Of a stretch of DNA of 64,000 nt, positions 38,727 to 48,700 are shown piece after piece. The first letter of the stretch is position 1. Each line of letters starts with the position of its first letter. Both the position numbers and the translations under genes were made by a program. Below the pieces are notes generated by a model that did not search any database, was not told the DNA's origin, and was given only the letters and a program-made list of their open reading frames with translations. The stretch is from Marinobacter xestospongiae (GTDB lineage: Bacteria; Pseudomonadota; Gammaproteobacteria; Pseudomonadales; Oleiphilaceae): positions 1 to 64,000 of the forward strand of contig NZ_JAKZAK010000013.1 in NCBI RefSeq assembly GCF_023156385.1. The letters run 5' to 3'.

Positions 38727-41390
38727 ATGACCTGCCCAATGGTAGCGGAAACCAAACTGATCCGGCCGCGGCTGCCCGCCGGCCTGATTGATGACCCGGA
38801 TCGCCTGGCCCTGCTGGATCGCTCCCAGGACGCGCCGCTGACGCTGGTGTGCGCGCCCGCCGGCTTTGGTAAGACCACCCTGGTCAGCCAATGGCTGGAG
38901 CAGCGCCAGCCCACCCACGCCTGGCTCGCGCTGGAAGCCCGTGACAACGAGCCGGCCCTGTTCTGGACCGGCATCCGGGAAGCCCTGGCACGTATCGACC
39001 CGCATTTTGATCGCCGTCATCAGGGCCTGTTCCAGGCGCTTGCCCAGGGTTGGGAGGATGATCCGGTCGACAGCCTGGTTAACGCTCTGTCGGATTACGC
39101 CCGCACCTGGCAGGCACCCCAGCGGCTTTACCTGGTGCTTGATGACTTCCACCAGATCCATAACCCGTTGTTGCTGAACCAGTGCCAGCGACTGTTCGAC
39201 CTGGCGCCGGCGCTGTTGCGAGTGGTGGTGGTGTCCCGCCACGAACCACCGTTACGGCGCGCACGCCACCTGGCCCGGGCCCAGGCGCTGCTGGTGGGTT
39301 GTGACCAGCTGCGGTTCAGCGAAAGCCAGTCCTGCCGTTTCCTGCACCAACGCCTAGCGAGCCCGGTGGATGAGGCGCGTGCCCGCAGTCTGCACCGACA
39401 GACCGGTGGCTGGCCGGCCGCGTTACAGCTGGCAGGCCAGGTCCCGGCTCACCACGAGGCACCGGTCAACGACCGGACTGACGCGCCGATGCTGTCGGAT
39501 TATCTGTTGGAGGAAGTATTCGGCCAGCTTGATGATGAGCTGCAGCAGTTTCTGCTGGCGATGGCACCGTTGCCATCGTTCTCGGAAGCACTGGCCAACA
39601 CCGTGCGCCAAGCGGGTGATAGCGGTGATTTGATTGCCCGTATGCGGCAGCATCGGCTGCTGGTCTGGCACCTCGACGGCATAGCTGACGGCCCGCCCTG
39701 GTACCGCATGCACGATCTGCTGCGGGACTGGCTGCTGGCCCGGCCACAGGCGCCGGAACAGGGCCGGCGCCAGCGCTTGGCCGCGGCACGGGCGCTGGCG
39801 GACACCGGCCTGGTGGGGGATGCTCTGGAGCTGTACCTGGCGGACCAATGCTATGACGACGCCGAGCGGTTGCTGCCGATGTGGCTGGCGGCGGATGTGC
39901 AGCCAATCCATGGTGATCTGCTGCAGCGGTTTCCTGCGGCCTTTCGTCGTCAGTCTCCGGCGCTGGCGGTGGTGACGGCGCTGTTTCATTTCTTTGAGGG
40001 CCAGTACGAGCAGGTTCTGGCCAGCCTGGACCACGCCGACCGGCTGTGGGCTGGGAGTGATCAGACGCCGGAGCCGACGCTGGTCCACATTGGCCTGATG
40101 TTGCGTTGCCCCAGCGTTCGCCTCAGTGGCCGCCATCAGGATGCTGCGACGCTGGTGCGGCAACTGGAGCAGGGCCTGGACAGCGGCTTGGCTGAGGACC
40201 AGAGCCAGTTACGGCGCTGGGCGCTGTACACCCTGGGGGCCAACGCCTTCATGGAGGCCGAGCTGGGCCAGGCCGAGCGTTATCTCCGGGCGGCACTGGA
40301 CGATGCCCGCCACTGGCGCGATGAGCGTTGCCTGCTGCGTTGTCTGGTGGTGCTGGTTCCGGCCCTGCTGCACCGGGGGGAAGTGGATCGAGCGGCCACG
40401 GAGTATCGCACCCTGGCCGGCTGGCTCCGGGATGCCGCCCGCGACACCGAAGCGCAATCGTTGCTGGCGTACCTGCAGGGGTTGCTGGCGCTGGAGGCGA
40501 ATGACCTGGTGAATGCCCGGCAGCAGCTGGAGCGGGCCTGGGCGCTGGGCAGCGAACGGCTGACGCCACTGGATCAGTTGTACCTGCTGTTCGCCCTGTT
40601 CCGGCTGGCGCTGATTGACCATCGCGATGCCGAGGCCCTGGCCCAGGTGGCTCGCATGACCAGTCTGCACCGTCGACTGGATAATCCCTGGGCCTACAAC
40701 GTGCCGGCACCGGAGGCGCTGCGGGCGCTGGTGGCCTGGCGCCAGGGCGATGCCTCGGCCCTGGTGCGCTGGTCCCAGCAGCCTGCCGAAACCGAGGCCC
40801 GGCCGCGTTTTTGTGTGTTGCACGAATCCCTGCTGCGGCTGGCCGGCAGCCTGCTGATGGGGCAGCCCATCGACGAGCCCCTGGCGTTGTTGCAGCAGGC
40901 GGCGGCGCAGGGGGACAACCGGCTGTTGCTGGGACGGTTGCAAGTACTGGCGGCGCAGCACAGCTGGTATCGGGAGGAGGCCCAGGGGCAGGCGGTGGCG
41001 CTGCTGGCGGAAACCCTGGACGAGTTTGTGCCGATGGGCGCGGTGCGACTGTTTCTCGATGAAGGGGTACTGCTGGAGCCGATTCTGCGGGCCTGCGTGG
41101 CCCGTAACCAGGGCCGGACCTCGGCTCAGGCGGTGTTGCGTCAGGGCGGAGATGCCGCGGAGGCGCCGGCGCCGGAGTTGGATTCAGCGCTGCTGTCTGA
41201 CATCAGCAGCCGGGAGCGGGAAGTGCTGGTGCTGCTGGGATCGGGGCTCACCAACAAGGACCTGAGTGAACGTCTGGGCATCAGCCAGGCGACGGTGAAA
41301 TCCCACCTCAGCAGCATCTACGGCAAGCTGGCGGTGGCCAACCGCACGGGGGCGGTGGCCCGCGCCCGTGCGTTGGGATTGGTGAGCTAG
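38727..41390 (+). CDS. MalT/AlkS-type LuxR family transcriptional regulator
   Basis: 887 residues, close to MalT (901). Domains: a STAND-type NTPase with Walker A APAGFGKTT at about 43-51 and Walker B LYLVLDDFH near 130-138, a winged helix region (RMHDLLRDWLLARP), TPR-like helices through the middle, and a C-terminal LuxR helix-turn-helix (LSDISSREREVLVLLGSGLTNKDLSERLGISQATVKSHL). Such regulators bind an inducer and ATP, oligomerise and activate transcription; the family includes AlkS, the alkane regulator. The inducer and targets are not apparent here. Confidence 0.92.
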   Translation: MTCPMVAETKLIRPRLPAGLIDDPDRLALLDRSQDAPLTLVCAPAGFGKTTLVSQWLEQRQPTHAWLALEARDNEPALFWTGIREALARIDPHFDRRHQGLFQALAQGWEDDPVDSLVNALSDYARTWQAPQRLYLVLDDFHQIHNPLLLNQCQRLFDLAPALLRVVVVSRHEPPLRRARHLARAQALLVGCDQLRFSESQSCRFLHQRLASPVDEARARSLHRQTGGWPAALQLAGQVPAHHEAPVNDRTDAPMLSDYLLEEVFGQLDDELQQFLLAMAPLPSFSEALANTVRQAGDSGDLIARMRQHRLLVWHLDGIADGPPWYRMHDLLRDWLLARPQAPEQGRRQRLAAARALADTGLVGDALELYLADQCYDDAERLLPMWLAADVQPIHGDLLQRFPAAFRRQSPALAVVTALFHFFEGQYEQVLASLDHADRLWAGSDQTPEPTLVHIGLMLRCPSVRLSGRHQDAATLVRQLEQGLDSGLAEDQSQLRRWALYTLGANAFMEAELGQAERYLRAALDDARHWRDERCLLRCLVVLVPALLHRGEVDRAATEYRTLAGWLRDAARDTEAQSLLAYLQGLLALEANDLVNARQQLERAWALGSERLTPLDQLYLLFALFRLALIDHRDAEALAQVARMTSLHRRLDNPWAYNVPAPEALRALVAWRQGDASALVRWSQQPAETEARPRFCVLHESLLRLAGSLLMGQPIDEPLALLQQAAAQGDNRLLLGRLQVLAAQHSWYREEAQGQAVALLAETLDEFVPMGAVRLFLDEGVLLEPILRACVARNQGRTSAQAVLRQGGDAAEAPAPELDSALLSDISSREREVLVLLGSGLTNKDLSERLGISQATVKSHLSSIYGKLAVANRTGAVARARALGLVS

Positions 41391-41423
41391 TTCATTGCTG
41401 AGGAATCTCTGATCACTGACTGA

Positions 41424-42338
41424 TCACTGCAGGGTGCGACGGTTACCGTTCTTGAACTGCGGCGCGATGTGTTCGTTGATCTTGGCCTTGAAACGCTCGA
41501 TCAGCTCGCTGTTGTCGTGATCCCAGGGGTGGAAGCCCGGCTTGAAGTATTCCAGCCAGGTGGGAATCAGGCTGGAGAAGGCGCCGTTCTTGCCCCACAT
41601 CCGCCACATCCCCTTGGCGGTGTCCTTGAGGCTGAAGTGTTTCGGGTCCTTGATCATCATCTGGGCGGTAAAGGCGGAGGCCACCACGCCCAGCATGGCG
41701 GTGCTGAAGGCCAGGTAGAAGGCGCGTTCGGCGTAAGTGCCGCCGACTTCCTGGAAGACGTCAAAGGTGACCGCCTTGTGCTCGGTTTCCTCGATGGCGT
41801 GCCAGACCCAGATCGGTTGCATCGACTCGTGCATGTCTTCGCGAATGTCGTTCCGCTCCAGTAGCATGTCGGCCATCATTGCGGTGAGGTGTTCCAGGCC
41901 GCAGGTGATCGCCAGCTGATGCCGCTTCGGCAGCTTCTTGGCGATGCCCAATACCACACTCAGCTGCTTCTCCAGTTCTTCCACCGGCATGCCCTGGTCA
42001 CGCACGTGCTGGTTCATGGCAATGTGTTCCAGCGAATGCATGGCTTCCTGGCCAATGAATCCCCGCACCTCTTCCTTCATCTTGGGATCGGTGATCTGAT
42101 CGCGGAAGTAGCGTACCGAGTCAACAAAGAACTGTTCGCCCTGAGGGAACAGCACCGACAGTGCATTCATGGTGTGGCTCAGGATGTAGCTGTTGTCGAG
42201 CCAGTAACGCGGGTTCTTTTCGTCGAACTCGAAACCCATGCGCTGGGGCTTGATGGACACATTGTCCGGGGTCCGGGTCTTGGCGTTGTCAGAACGATTG
42301 TCAGAACGATTGTTGGCGGTGTCTTGAGTTGTCTGCAT
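41424..42338 (-). CDS. PF10118 metal-dependent hydrolase-like (ferritin-like) protein
   Basis: 304 residues from the ATG at 42338, with AGGAG seven bases upstream; the longer frame to 42416 lacks a ribosome site. The family pattern is PRYWLDNSYILSHTMNALSVLFPQGEQFFVDSVR, FIGQEAMHSLEH and WHAIEETEHKAVTFDVF, a four-helix diiron-type set of Glu and His ligands. Some relatives are annotated as metal-dependent hydrolases, others near fatty acid or hydrocarbon genes. Residues 10-22 include a duplicated Asn-Arg-Ser-Asp unit from a tandem 12-base repeat. Convergent with the MalT-like gene and divergent from the AraC gene. Confidence 0.88.
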   Translation of the reverse strand: MQTTQDTANNRSDNRSDNAKTRTPDNVSIKPQRMGFEFDEKNPRYWLDNSYILSHTMNALSVLFPQGEQFFVDSVRYFRDQITDPKMKEEVRGFIGQEAMHSLEHIAMNQHVRDQGMPVEELEKQLSVVLGIAKKLPKRHQLAITCGLEHLTAMMADMLLERNDIREDMHESMQPIWVWHAIEETEHKAVTFDVFQEVGGTYAERAFYLAFSTAMLGVVASAFTAQMMIKDPKHFSLKDTAKGMWRMWGKNGAFSSLIPTWLEYFKPGFHPWDHDNSELIERFKAKINEHIAPQFKNGNRRTLQ

Positions 42339-42646
42339 GTTGGTACTCCTGCGCTGTTCTTTTAATGGTCGCGCTTTGCGCTCAGTGATGAAGTCCGCGC
42401 TTTGCGCATCAGTCATGAATTGAGTGTGCCGGGGTCAAACCGGCGGGAGAAGGCGAGAAGGGGACGTCGGTCGTTCAGGTTGGGCCACCCTGGCCCGGAT
42501 TGACTGGCCTGACGTCAGGGGCGGGCGCCGGAGCCACGGTGCTGTCCCGTGGGGCTTCGTGCTAGCATCCAGACAGGTGTGATGCCTGTGGTGTCCGTCC
42601 GGCGCCTGTCCGATCAGTTCGTTCATCCAGTTACGAAGGAAGTACC

Positions 42647-43753
42647 ATGGCGAATACGAGTCCTGACAAAGAACGGCAGATGCTGGGTCTGTTCCTGGTG
42701 CCGGGTGTCTACATGCGGGTACTGGCGGAAACCGTCGGCAAGCTGGGCCACAACGAACGTCAGCTCTACGAGGGGCTGAGCTTTTTTGCGGAGGACCTCA
42801 AGGCCAACGACAGCCGGGTGTTTGTGACCGACGCCATGGTGATGGCCGAGCGGGCGGTGACGCTTGCCGGTGATCAGGGCCTCAGTTTCCTGCTGGCGCG
42901 GGAGCTGCGGCTGACCATCCACGGCACCCTGGGCCTGGCGGCGCTGACCAGTCCCACCATGGGGGAAGCCCTGGACTCGGTGCGGCGCTATCTGCAGTTG
43001 CGGGTGCCGTTTCTGACCATGGCCATCAACGACACCGACGACCGTGTTCTGGTGACCACTCAGGCCCAGTTTGACGTACCCGGGCTCTATCACTTCCTGG
43101 CGGAAACGGTGGCCACCACGCTGATGCTGCTGGCGGATCAGCTGATTGACCGCTCCAGTGCGGCGGCGATGGGGTTTGAGATCACCGACGGCAAGATCCC
43201 CGGGGTTGAGGTGCATCTGACGGCACCGGAGCCGGGGTATTTCCGCAACTTCGCCAACCAGCTGCCGGTGGCGTTCCAGTACCAGCAACCGGCGGAAATG
43301 ATCATCTTCCCGAAGAAACTGCTGCAGGCGAAGATGCGCCTGGCCGATGCCGATGCCTCCAGGATGGCCCGGGACCAGTGCGAATTCGAGTTGCAGAAGG
43401 CACTCAAGGACCAGGGCGACATCACCTACGCCATCCGCAACATGCTGCACATCATGCCCGGGCCGCTGCCGTCACTGGAGGCCATGGCGGAGCGATTCTG
43501 TGTATCGTCACGGACCCTCAAGCGGCGGTTGGCGGAGAAAGACACCACCTACCGGGAGATTGTCGAGGGCGTGCTCAAGGACCGCGCCATCCAGCTGCTG
43601 CGTTACACCAACCAGTCGGTGAGCGAGATTGCCTACGAGCTGGGGTACGCCGACCTGTCCAACTTCAGCCGGGCGTTCCGCAAGTGGACCGGCAAATCCG
43701 CCAGCGAATTCCGCGAAGACGGCCCCGACCCGGCGCCGGAGATGGGGCCTTAA
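42647..43753 (+). CDS. AraC-family regulator with Arabinose_bd-type N-domain
   Basis: 368 residues. The N-terminal 200 residues follow the PF12625 pattern (LGLAALTSPTMGEALDSVRRYLQLR), as in OruR and ArgR-type regulators of Pseudomonas; the C-terminal hundred residues contain two helix-turn-helix units (EAMAERFCVSSRTLKRRLAEKDTTYREIV and SVSEIAYELGYADLSNFSRAFRKWTG). It should activate neighbouring or distant genes on binding a small hydrophobic or amino-acid-like effector. It faces away from the PF10118 gene, its most likely target by position. GGAAG lies six bases before the ATG. Confidence 0.92.
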   Translation: MANTSPDKERQMLGLFLVPGVYMRVLAETVGKLGHNERQLYEGLSFFAEDLKANDSRVFVTDAMVMAERAVTLAGDQGLSFLLARELRLTIHGTLGLAALTSPTMGEALDSVRRYLQLRVPFLTMAINDTDDRVLVTTQAQFDVPGLYHFLAETVATTLMLLADQLIDRSSAAAMGFEITDGKIPGVEVHLTAPEPGYFRNFANQLPVAFQYQQPAEMIIFPKKLLQAKMRLADADASRMARDQCEFELQKALKDQGDITYAIRNMLHIMPGPLPSLEAMAERFCVSSRTLKRRLAEKDTTYREIVEGVLKDRAIQLLRYTNQSVSEIAYELGYADLSNFSRAFRKWTGKSASEFREDGPDPAPEMGP

Positions 43754-43866
43754 GCGAGGCGCTCGCCAGCTTCACGGGAGCTGTCGCCTTTGTCATCTTT
43801 TCCGAGCCAACGCTCGGTTACACTGGGGCCCGTTTAGCGTCCCGTTTCAACACAGGAGGGCAGCCC

Positions 43867-44271
43867 ATGCAGCCTGCAGACACGCACAGCAAGATCATCG
43901 GTTACCTGCTCTGGATCTTTGGTTTCCTGGGCTCACACCGGTTCTACTACGGCAAGCCGGTGACCGGCACCATCTGGTTCTTCACCCTGGGATTTTTCCT
44001 GATTGGCTGGATCATTGACCTGTTCCTGATCCCGTCCATGGACCGCCAGGCCGGCCTGCGTTTCCGGGAAGGGGGCACCAGCTACAACGTGGCGTGGATT
44101 CTGCTCACCTTTCTCGGGGTGTTCGGAGTCCACCGCATGTACATGGGCAAGTGGATCACCGGCATCCTCTACCTGCTGACCGGCGGTCTGTTCCTGATCG
44201 GTATCCTGTACGATTTCTGGACCCTCAATGAGCAGGTGTCGATCAAGAACACAGAGTCCTCCGGCTACTGA
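43867..44271 (+). CDS. Double TM2-domain membrane protein
   Basis: 134 residues from the ATG at 43867, with AGGAGG nine bases upstream. Two TM2 units are in tandem: KIIGYLLWIFGFLGSHRFYYGKPVTGTIWF and VAWILLTFLGVFGVHRMYMGKWITGILYLLTGG, each a hairpin of two helices with the GxHRxYxG turn. The function of TM2 proteins in bacteria is unknown. Many have one unit; this is an internal duplication. An open frame extends far upstream inside the AraC gene but is not coding. Confidence 0.9.
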   Translation: MQPADTHSKIIGYLLWIFGFLGSHRFYYGKPVTGTIWFFTLGFFLIGWIIDLFLIPSMDRQAGLRFREGGTSYNVAWILLTFLGVFGVHRMYMGKWITGILYLLTGGLFLIGILYDFWTLNEQVSIKNTESSGY

Positions 44272-44308
44272 GGGAGCCTCTGATTAACTCCGAATCGCCC
44301 CTGCGCGC

Positions 44309-45670
44309 TCAGCGCAGGGCCGCCTCCAGTTCCTCCAGCCCCTCGTCGAGGTGGTCCAGCAGCCGTTGCAGGCTGGGCAGGGTGCGCCGGCACCCGGTGA
44401 GACCGAATTCCACCTGATCGCAGTAGCTGGTCAGCGTCATGTTCAGCGCCATCCGGTCCATGGCGATGGACACCGGGTACATGCCCTCGAGCCGGGCTCC
44501 GTTCCAGTAACCCGGTTGCTGGGGCCCCGGCACATTGGAAATCACCACATTGAAGGTCTGCCACGTTGGCGCCAGCCCGGTCAGCAGGTGGAAGCCCGCC
44601 GGCGCCAGGGTCAGTGCGGTGACGTTGACGATCTCTTCCGCCGACAGGCTGGCGTAGCGGGCCTTGGCCTCGCCGACTTCCTGGTGAATGTGGCGCAGGC
44701 GCTCGCTGCTGTCGGCCAGGTCTGTGCCCAGAGACGCCAGAATCATCCCCACCTGATTGCCCTCGGCGCTGTCGTCCCGTCGCAGGGACACCGGCACCAT
44801 GGCAATCAGCGACTGCTCCGGCAGCGCGCTCTGGCTGCGCAGGTAGGCGCGCAGGGCGTGGCCGCACATCGCCATCACCACATCGTTGACGGTGGCATCA
44901 AAGGCCTCCCCCACCGCCCGGATGCGCGCCAGGCTGTAGGACTGGGCGGCAAACCGGCGAGACCCGGTGACTTTCTGGTTGAGGATGCAGCGGGGGGCGC
45001 GAAACAGCGAGTCGTACTCGGGGTTGCGGCGGGCCCGCTGCACCGTGCGCAACAGTTCCCGTGCCACCGCCGGCAGGGTACCGAGCTGGCGACCGGACTG
45101 TCCCAGCAGGTGGCTGAGACTGTCGATCACCGATCCCCGTGGCTGCGGCTGACGGTTCGCTCTGGGCGGCAACGACCAGATCGGCGGCAGCTCGCGCTCC
45201 GTCGGCGTGTCCGCCAGCATCCGCTTCATCATCCGCATCGCCGAGACGCCGTCCACCAGAGCGTGATGGACCTTGGTGTAGATGGCGAAGCGCCGGTCCG
45301 GCAGCCCTTCAATCAGGTGAAATTCCCACAGCGGCCGTTCCCGGTCCATCAGGTGGCTGTGCTCGGCCGAGACGAACGCCAGCAGTTCGCGGATGCGCCC
45401 GGGGGTGGGCAGGGCCTCGAAGCGGACGTGGTGTTCCAGATCCAACTGGGTGTCTTCGGTCCAGTAGGGCTGGCCAAAGCGGCTGGTGAGACGCTGGTTG
45501 AACGGTGCCGTCACGGTGGTCTGCTGTCGCAGCTGATCCGCCAGCTGGGCGACGTAGTCATCGGGGGCGTCATCGGGAAAGGAGAAAAGCTGCAGTCCGC
45601 CCACGTGCATGGGCTGCTGCCGCTTTTCAAGCCACAGGAACAGCTGGTCGGCCGGGCTGAGAGGTTTCAA
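44309..45670 (-). CDS. Wax ester synthase / diacylglycerol acyltransferase (WS/DGAT)
   Basis: 453 residues, very like the Alcanivorax AtfA1 type from the first residues (SPADQLFLWLEKRQQPMHVG). The catalytic HHxxxDG motif is HHALVDG at 135-141; LWEFHLIEGL, RRFAAQSYSLARI, NDVVMAMCGHALR, GNQVGMILASLGT and FNVVISNVPGP are also conserved. It joins fatty acyl-CoA to long-chain alcohols or diacylglycerol, producing wax esters or triacylglycerol for storage. It is one of the best taxonomic clues in the window. It runs convergently with the TM2 gene, and an open spacer of about 100 bases separates it from nirD. Confidence 0.96.
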   Translation of the reverse strand: MKPLSPADQLFLWLEKRQQPMHVGGLQLFSFPDDAPDDYVAQLADQLRQQTTVTAPFNQRLTSRFGQPYWTEDTQLDLEHHVRFEALPTPGRIRELLAFVSAEHSHLMDRERPLWEFHLIEGLPDRRFAIYTKVHHALVDGVSAMRMMKRMLADTPTERELPPIWSLPPRANRQPQPRGSVIDSLSHLLGQSGRQLGTLPAVARELLRTVQRARRNPEYDSLFRAPRCILNQKVTGSRRFAAQSYSLARIRAVGEAFDATVNDVVMAMCGHALRAYLRSQSALPEQSLIAMVPVSLRRDDSAEGNQVGMILASLGTDLADSSERLRHIHQEVGEAKARYASLSAEEIVNVTALTLAPAGFHLLTGLAPTWQTFNVVISNVPGPQQPGYWNGARLEGMYPVSIAMDRMALNMTLTSYCDQVEFGLTGCRRTLPSLQRLLDHLDEGLEELEAALR

Positions 45671-45773
45671 AGGGACAGGTCCTTGTTGTCGCTGTTATTG
45701 GTCTGCCCCGATACTACCGGCCGCCCGGCAACAATGGCAGTGGCCCAACTGCCCTGAGCCGCTGCCCGGGTCG

Positions 45774-46145
45774 TCAGGCCACGGCGTCGGCCCGCTGGGT
45801 TGCGGGTACTTCCACCAGTACCTGTTCGCCGTCCACCAGCACCTGGAAGGTGGGCACGCGGACGCTGTCGTCTTCCTGGCAGACGCCGCTGCGCAGGCTG
45901 AAGTGCTGTTTGTAGATCGGTGAGGCCACCACCGGCTCGCCCTTGAGGTCACCGGTAATGCCCCGGGCCAGCACGTTGGCGTCGGAGAAGGGGTCATGGT
46001 GACCTATGGCGTACAGCGACGGAATCTGATGCGGCAGGTAGAAGATCGCCACCGGGCCGGCCGGGGTCCATACCGCGATGCCGGATTCCGGGATCAGGTC
46101 CTGAACGTCGCACAGGTGGTGCCATTGGGTTGTCTTGCGGGTCAT
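45774..46145 (-). CDS. nirD: Nitrite reductase (NADH) small subunit NirD
   Basis: 123 residues. It has the Rieske-like fold of NirD without the usual iron-sulfur ligands: WHHLCDVQDLIPESGIAV, VAIFYLPHQIPSLYAIGHHDPFSDANVLARGI, GEPVVASPIYKQHFSLRSGVC. It supports NirB in reducing nitrite to ammonium in the cytoplasm. It starts 18 bases after nirB and ends the nasC-like/nirB/nirD unit. Confidence 0.95.
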   Translation of the reverse strand: MTRKTTQWHHLCDVQDLIPESGIAVWTPAGPVAIFYLPHQIPSLYAIGHHDPFSDANVLARGITGDLKGEPVVASPIYKQHFSLRSGVCQEDDSVRVPTFQVLVDGEQVLVEVPATQRADAVA

Positions 46146-46163
46146 TGCTGGGTCTCCTCTGGC

Positions 46164-48668
46164 TTAGGCGGTTTCCGCCACGGGGCGGCGCTGGCCGCGT
46201 TCGGTGGTCCATTGCTGCACGGGGTCCTTGCGCTCGTCGTTGACGAACTCGCGGAAGCGCTTGCGCTTCTCGGGGTCTTCCACCGCGGTCTTCCATTCGC
46301 ACTGGTAGGTGCCGATCACCCTCTGCATGTGCTCGTCCAGCTCCTCGCCGAGACCGAGCTTGTCTTCCAGGATGACTTCCTTGAGGTAGTCGAGGCCGCC
46401 TTCCAGATTCTCCAGCCACACGCTGGTGCGCTGCAGACGATCGGCGGTGCGGACGTAGAACATCAGCACCCGGTCGATGGTGCGAATCAGCTCCTCGTCG
46501 CTCAGGTCGGTGGCAAACAGGTCGGCGTGGCGCGGCCGCATGCCGCCATTGCCGCAGACGTAGAGGTTCCAGCCCTTGTCGGTGGCGATCACGCCAAAGT
46601 CTTTGCTCTGGGCCTCGGCGCACTCACGGGTGCAGCCGGACACCGCCAGCTTGAACTTGTGGGGCGCGCGCAGGCCCTTGTAGCGATTCTCCAGCAGTAT
46701 CGCCATGCCGACGCTGTCCTGCACGCCGTAGCGGCACCAGGTGCTGCCGACGCAGGATTTCACCGTACGCAGCGACTTGCCGTAGGCGTGGCCGGTCTCG
46801 AAGCCGGCGGCGATCAGCTTCTCCCAGATCTCCGGCAGCTCGCTGAGGGTGGCGCCGAACAGGTCGATGCGCTGGCCACCGGTGATCTTGGTGTAGAGGT
46901 TGTATTCCTTGGCCACCTCACCGAGCACGATGAGCTTGTCCGGGGTGATCTCGCCACCCGGCACCCGCGGCACGATGGAGTAGGTGCCGTTCTTCTGCAT
47001 GTTGGCCATGAAAGTGTCGTTGGTGTCCTGCAGCGCGACGTGGTCGGTGGCGAGGATGTGCTCGTTCCACACGGTGGCCAGAATGGAAGCCACGGTCGGT
47101 TTGCAGATGTCACAGCCATGGCCCTGGCCGTGTTCCCGAATCAACTGGCGGAAGGTGCGGATGCCGTTGACCTTGACCAGGTGGAACAGCTCCTGGCGGC
47201 TGTAGGGGAAGTGTTCGCAGATGTCGGTGCTGACCTCGACGCCGCGTTTCTCCAGTTCGCAGTCCACCACGTTCTTCAGCAGCGCGGCACAGCCGCCGCA
47301 ACCGGTGCTGGCCTTGGTCTCGGCCTTGACGCCGGCAAGGTCCTGGCAGCCGGCGTCGATGACGCCGCAGATGTCACCCTTGGTGACGTTGTGGCAGGAA
47401 CAGATCGAGGCGGTGTCCGGCAGGGCGTCCGGACCCAGCGCCGGGGCGCCGCCCTCGGATTCCGGCAGGATCAGCGCTTCCGGGCTGGCCGGCAGGTCGA
47501 TGCCGTTGAGGGCGTACTGCAGCAGGGTGTCGTAGGGGCCGTTGTCGCCCACCAGAATGGCGCCCAGCAGTTTCTTGCCGTCCTCGCTGATCACCATGCG
47601 GCGGTAGACTCCGCTGGCCTCGTCGTTGAAGCGGATGCTGCGGGCGCCCGGGCTCTGGCCGTGGGCATCGCCGATGGAGCCGACGTCAACACCGAGCAGC
47701 TTGAGCTTGGTGCTCATGTCGGCGCCGGTGAAGGCGGCCTCGGAGTCGCCGTTGAGTGCGCCGGCGAGGGTGCGGGCCATGGTGTAGCCCGGCGCCACCA
47801 GGCCGAAGATGCGCTGGTTCCACAGCGCACATTCGCCGATGGCGTGAATGTGCGGGTCGGAGGTGGTGCACTGGTTGTTGATCACGATGCCGCCGCGCTC
47901 ACCAATCTCCAGGCCGGAGCTGCGGGCCAGGGCGTCCTGGGGCCGGATGCCGGCGGAGAACACGATCAGGTCGGTTTCCAGGTGGCTGTCATCGCTGAAG
48001 TTCATCCGTAGGCGGCAGTCCTCGCCGTCGACGATGGCGGTGGTGGCCTTCTCGGTGTGGACCTGCACCCCCAACTCCTCGATCTTGCGGCGCAGCAGCG
48101 CGCCGCCGTCGTCGTCCAGCTGCACCGGCATCAGCCGCGGGGCGAACTCCACCACGTGGGCCTGCAGCCCCAGGCTCTTGAGGGCGTTGGCGGCTTCCAG
48201 GCCCAGCAGGCCGCCGCCGACCACCACGCCGACCTTGCCATTCTCGGCACTGGCACGGATCTGGTCGAGGTCGTCGAGGGTACGGTAGACCAGACAGTCG
48301 GGCCGGTCATTGCCGTCGATGGGCGGCACGAACGGGAAGGAGCCGGTGGCCAGCACCAGCTCGTCGTAGGCGTAGGTGCCTTTTGGCGTCACCACCTGTT
48401 TGGCGTCGCGGTCGATGCCGGTGACCTGCTCGTCCAGGTGCAGGTCGAGGTTATTCTCGGCGTACCACTCAGCGGTGCCCATGGCCAGGTCGGTGTGGCT
48501 GGAGCCACCGAAATACTCCGACAGGTGGACCCGGTCGTAGGCCAGCAGCGGTTCCTCGCCAAACACCACAATGTGGTAGTCCGCGGCAGCGTCGGTGGCA
48601 ACAAACTGTTCCAGGAAATGGTGACCGACCATGCCGTTGCCGATCACTAACAGGTTTTTCTTGCTCAT
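46164..48668 (-). CDS. nirB: Assimilatory nitrite reductase (NADH) large subunit NirB
   Basis: 834 residues from the ATG at 48668, with AGAGGA upstream; the longer open frame to 48782 overlaps the upstream gene. Domains in order: FAD/NAD(P) oxidoreductase 1-310 (LLVIGNGMVGHHF; VVVGGGLLGLEAA), a [2Fe-2S] BFD-like domain near 415-470 (ICSCHNVTKGDICGVI; STGCGGCAALL), and sulfite/nitrite reductase half-domains with the siroheme-[4Fe-4S] cysteines in CVGSTWCRYG and SGCTRECAEA. It transfers six electrons from NADH to nitrite, giving ammonium. It lies 32 bases after the nasC-like gene. Confidence 0.97.
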   Translation of the reverse strand: MSKKNLLVIGNGMVGHHFLEQFVATDAAADYHIVVFGEEPLLAYDRVHLSEYFGGSSHTDLAMGTAEWYAENNLDLHLDEQVTGIDRDAKQVVTPKGTYAYDELVLATGSFPFVPPIDGNDRPDCLVYRTLDDLDQIRASAENGKVGVVVGGGLLGLEAANALKSLGLQAHVVEFAPRLMPVQLDDDGGALLRRKIEELGVQVHTEKATTAIVDGEDCRLRMNFSDDSHLETDLIVFSAGIRPQDALARSSGLEIGERGGIVINNQCTTSDPHIHAIGECALWNQRIFGLVAPGYTMARTLAGALNGDSEAAFTGADMSTKLKLLGVDVGSIGDAHGQSPGARSIRFNDEASGVYRRMVISEDGKKLLGAILVGDNGPYDTLLQYALNGIDLPASPEALILPESEGGAPALGPDALPDTASICSCHNVTKGDICGVIDAGCQDLAGVKAETKASTGCGGCAALLKNVVDCELEKRGVEVSTDICEHFPYSRQELFHLVKVNGIRTFRQLIREHGQGHGCDICKPTVASILATVWNEHILATDHVALQDTNDTFMANMQKNGTYSIVPRVPGGEITPDKLIVLGEVAKEYNLYTKITGGQRIDLFGATLSELPEIWEKLIAAGFETGHAYGKSLRTVKSCVGSTWCRYGVQDSVGMAILLENRYKGLRAPHKFKLAVSGCTRECAEAQSKDFGVIATDKGWNLYVCGNGGMRPRHADLFATDLSDEELIRTIDRVLMFYVRTADRLQRTSVWLENLEGGLDYLKEVILEDKLGLGEELDEHMQRVIGTYQCEWKTAVEDPEKRKRFREFVNDERKDPVQQWTTERGQRRPVAETA

Positions 48669-48700
48669 GGGGTGTCCTCTCATCTTAGACCGGGGTCGGT

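Noticed and set aside
45996..48011. 671-codon plus-strand open frame opposite nirB
   Set aside because: It is the antisense shadow of a certain, highly conserved gene in GC-rich DNA; it has no ribosome site and a composition rich in Val, Ala, Gly and Asp-His runs typical of antisense frames.
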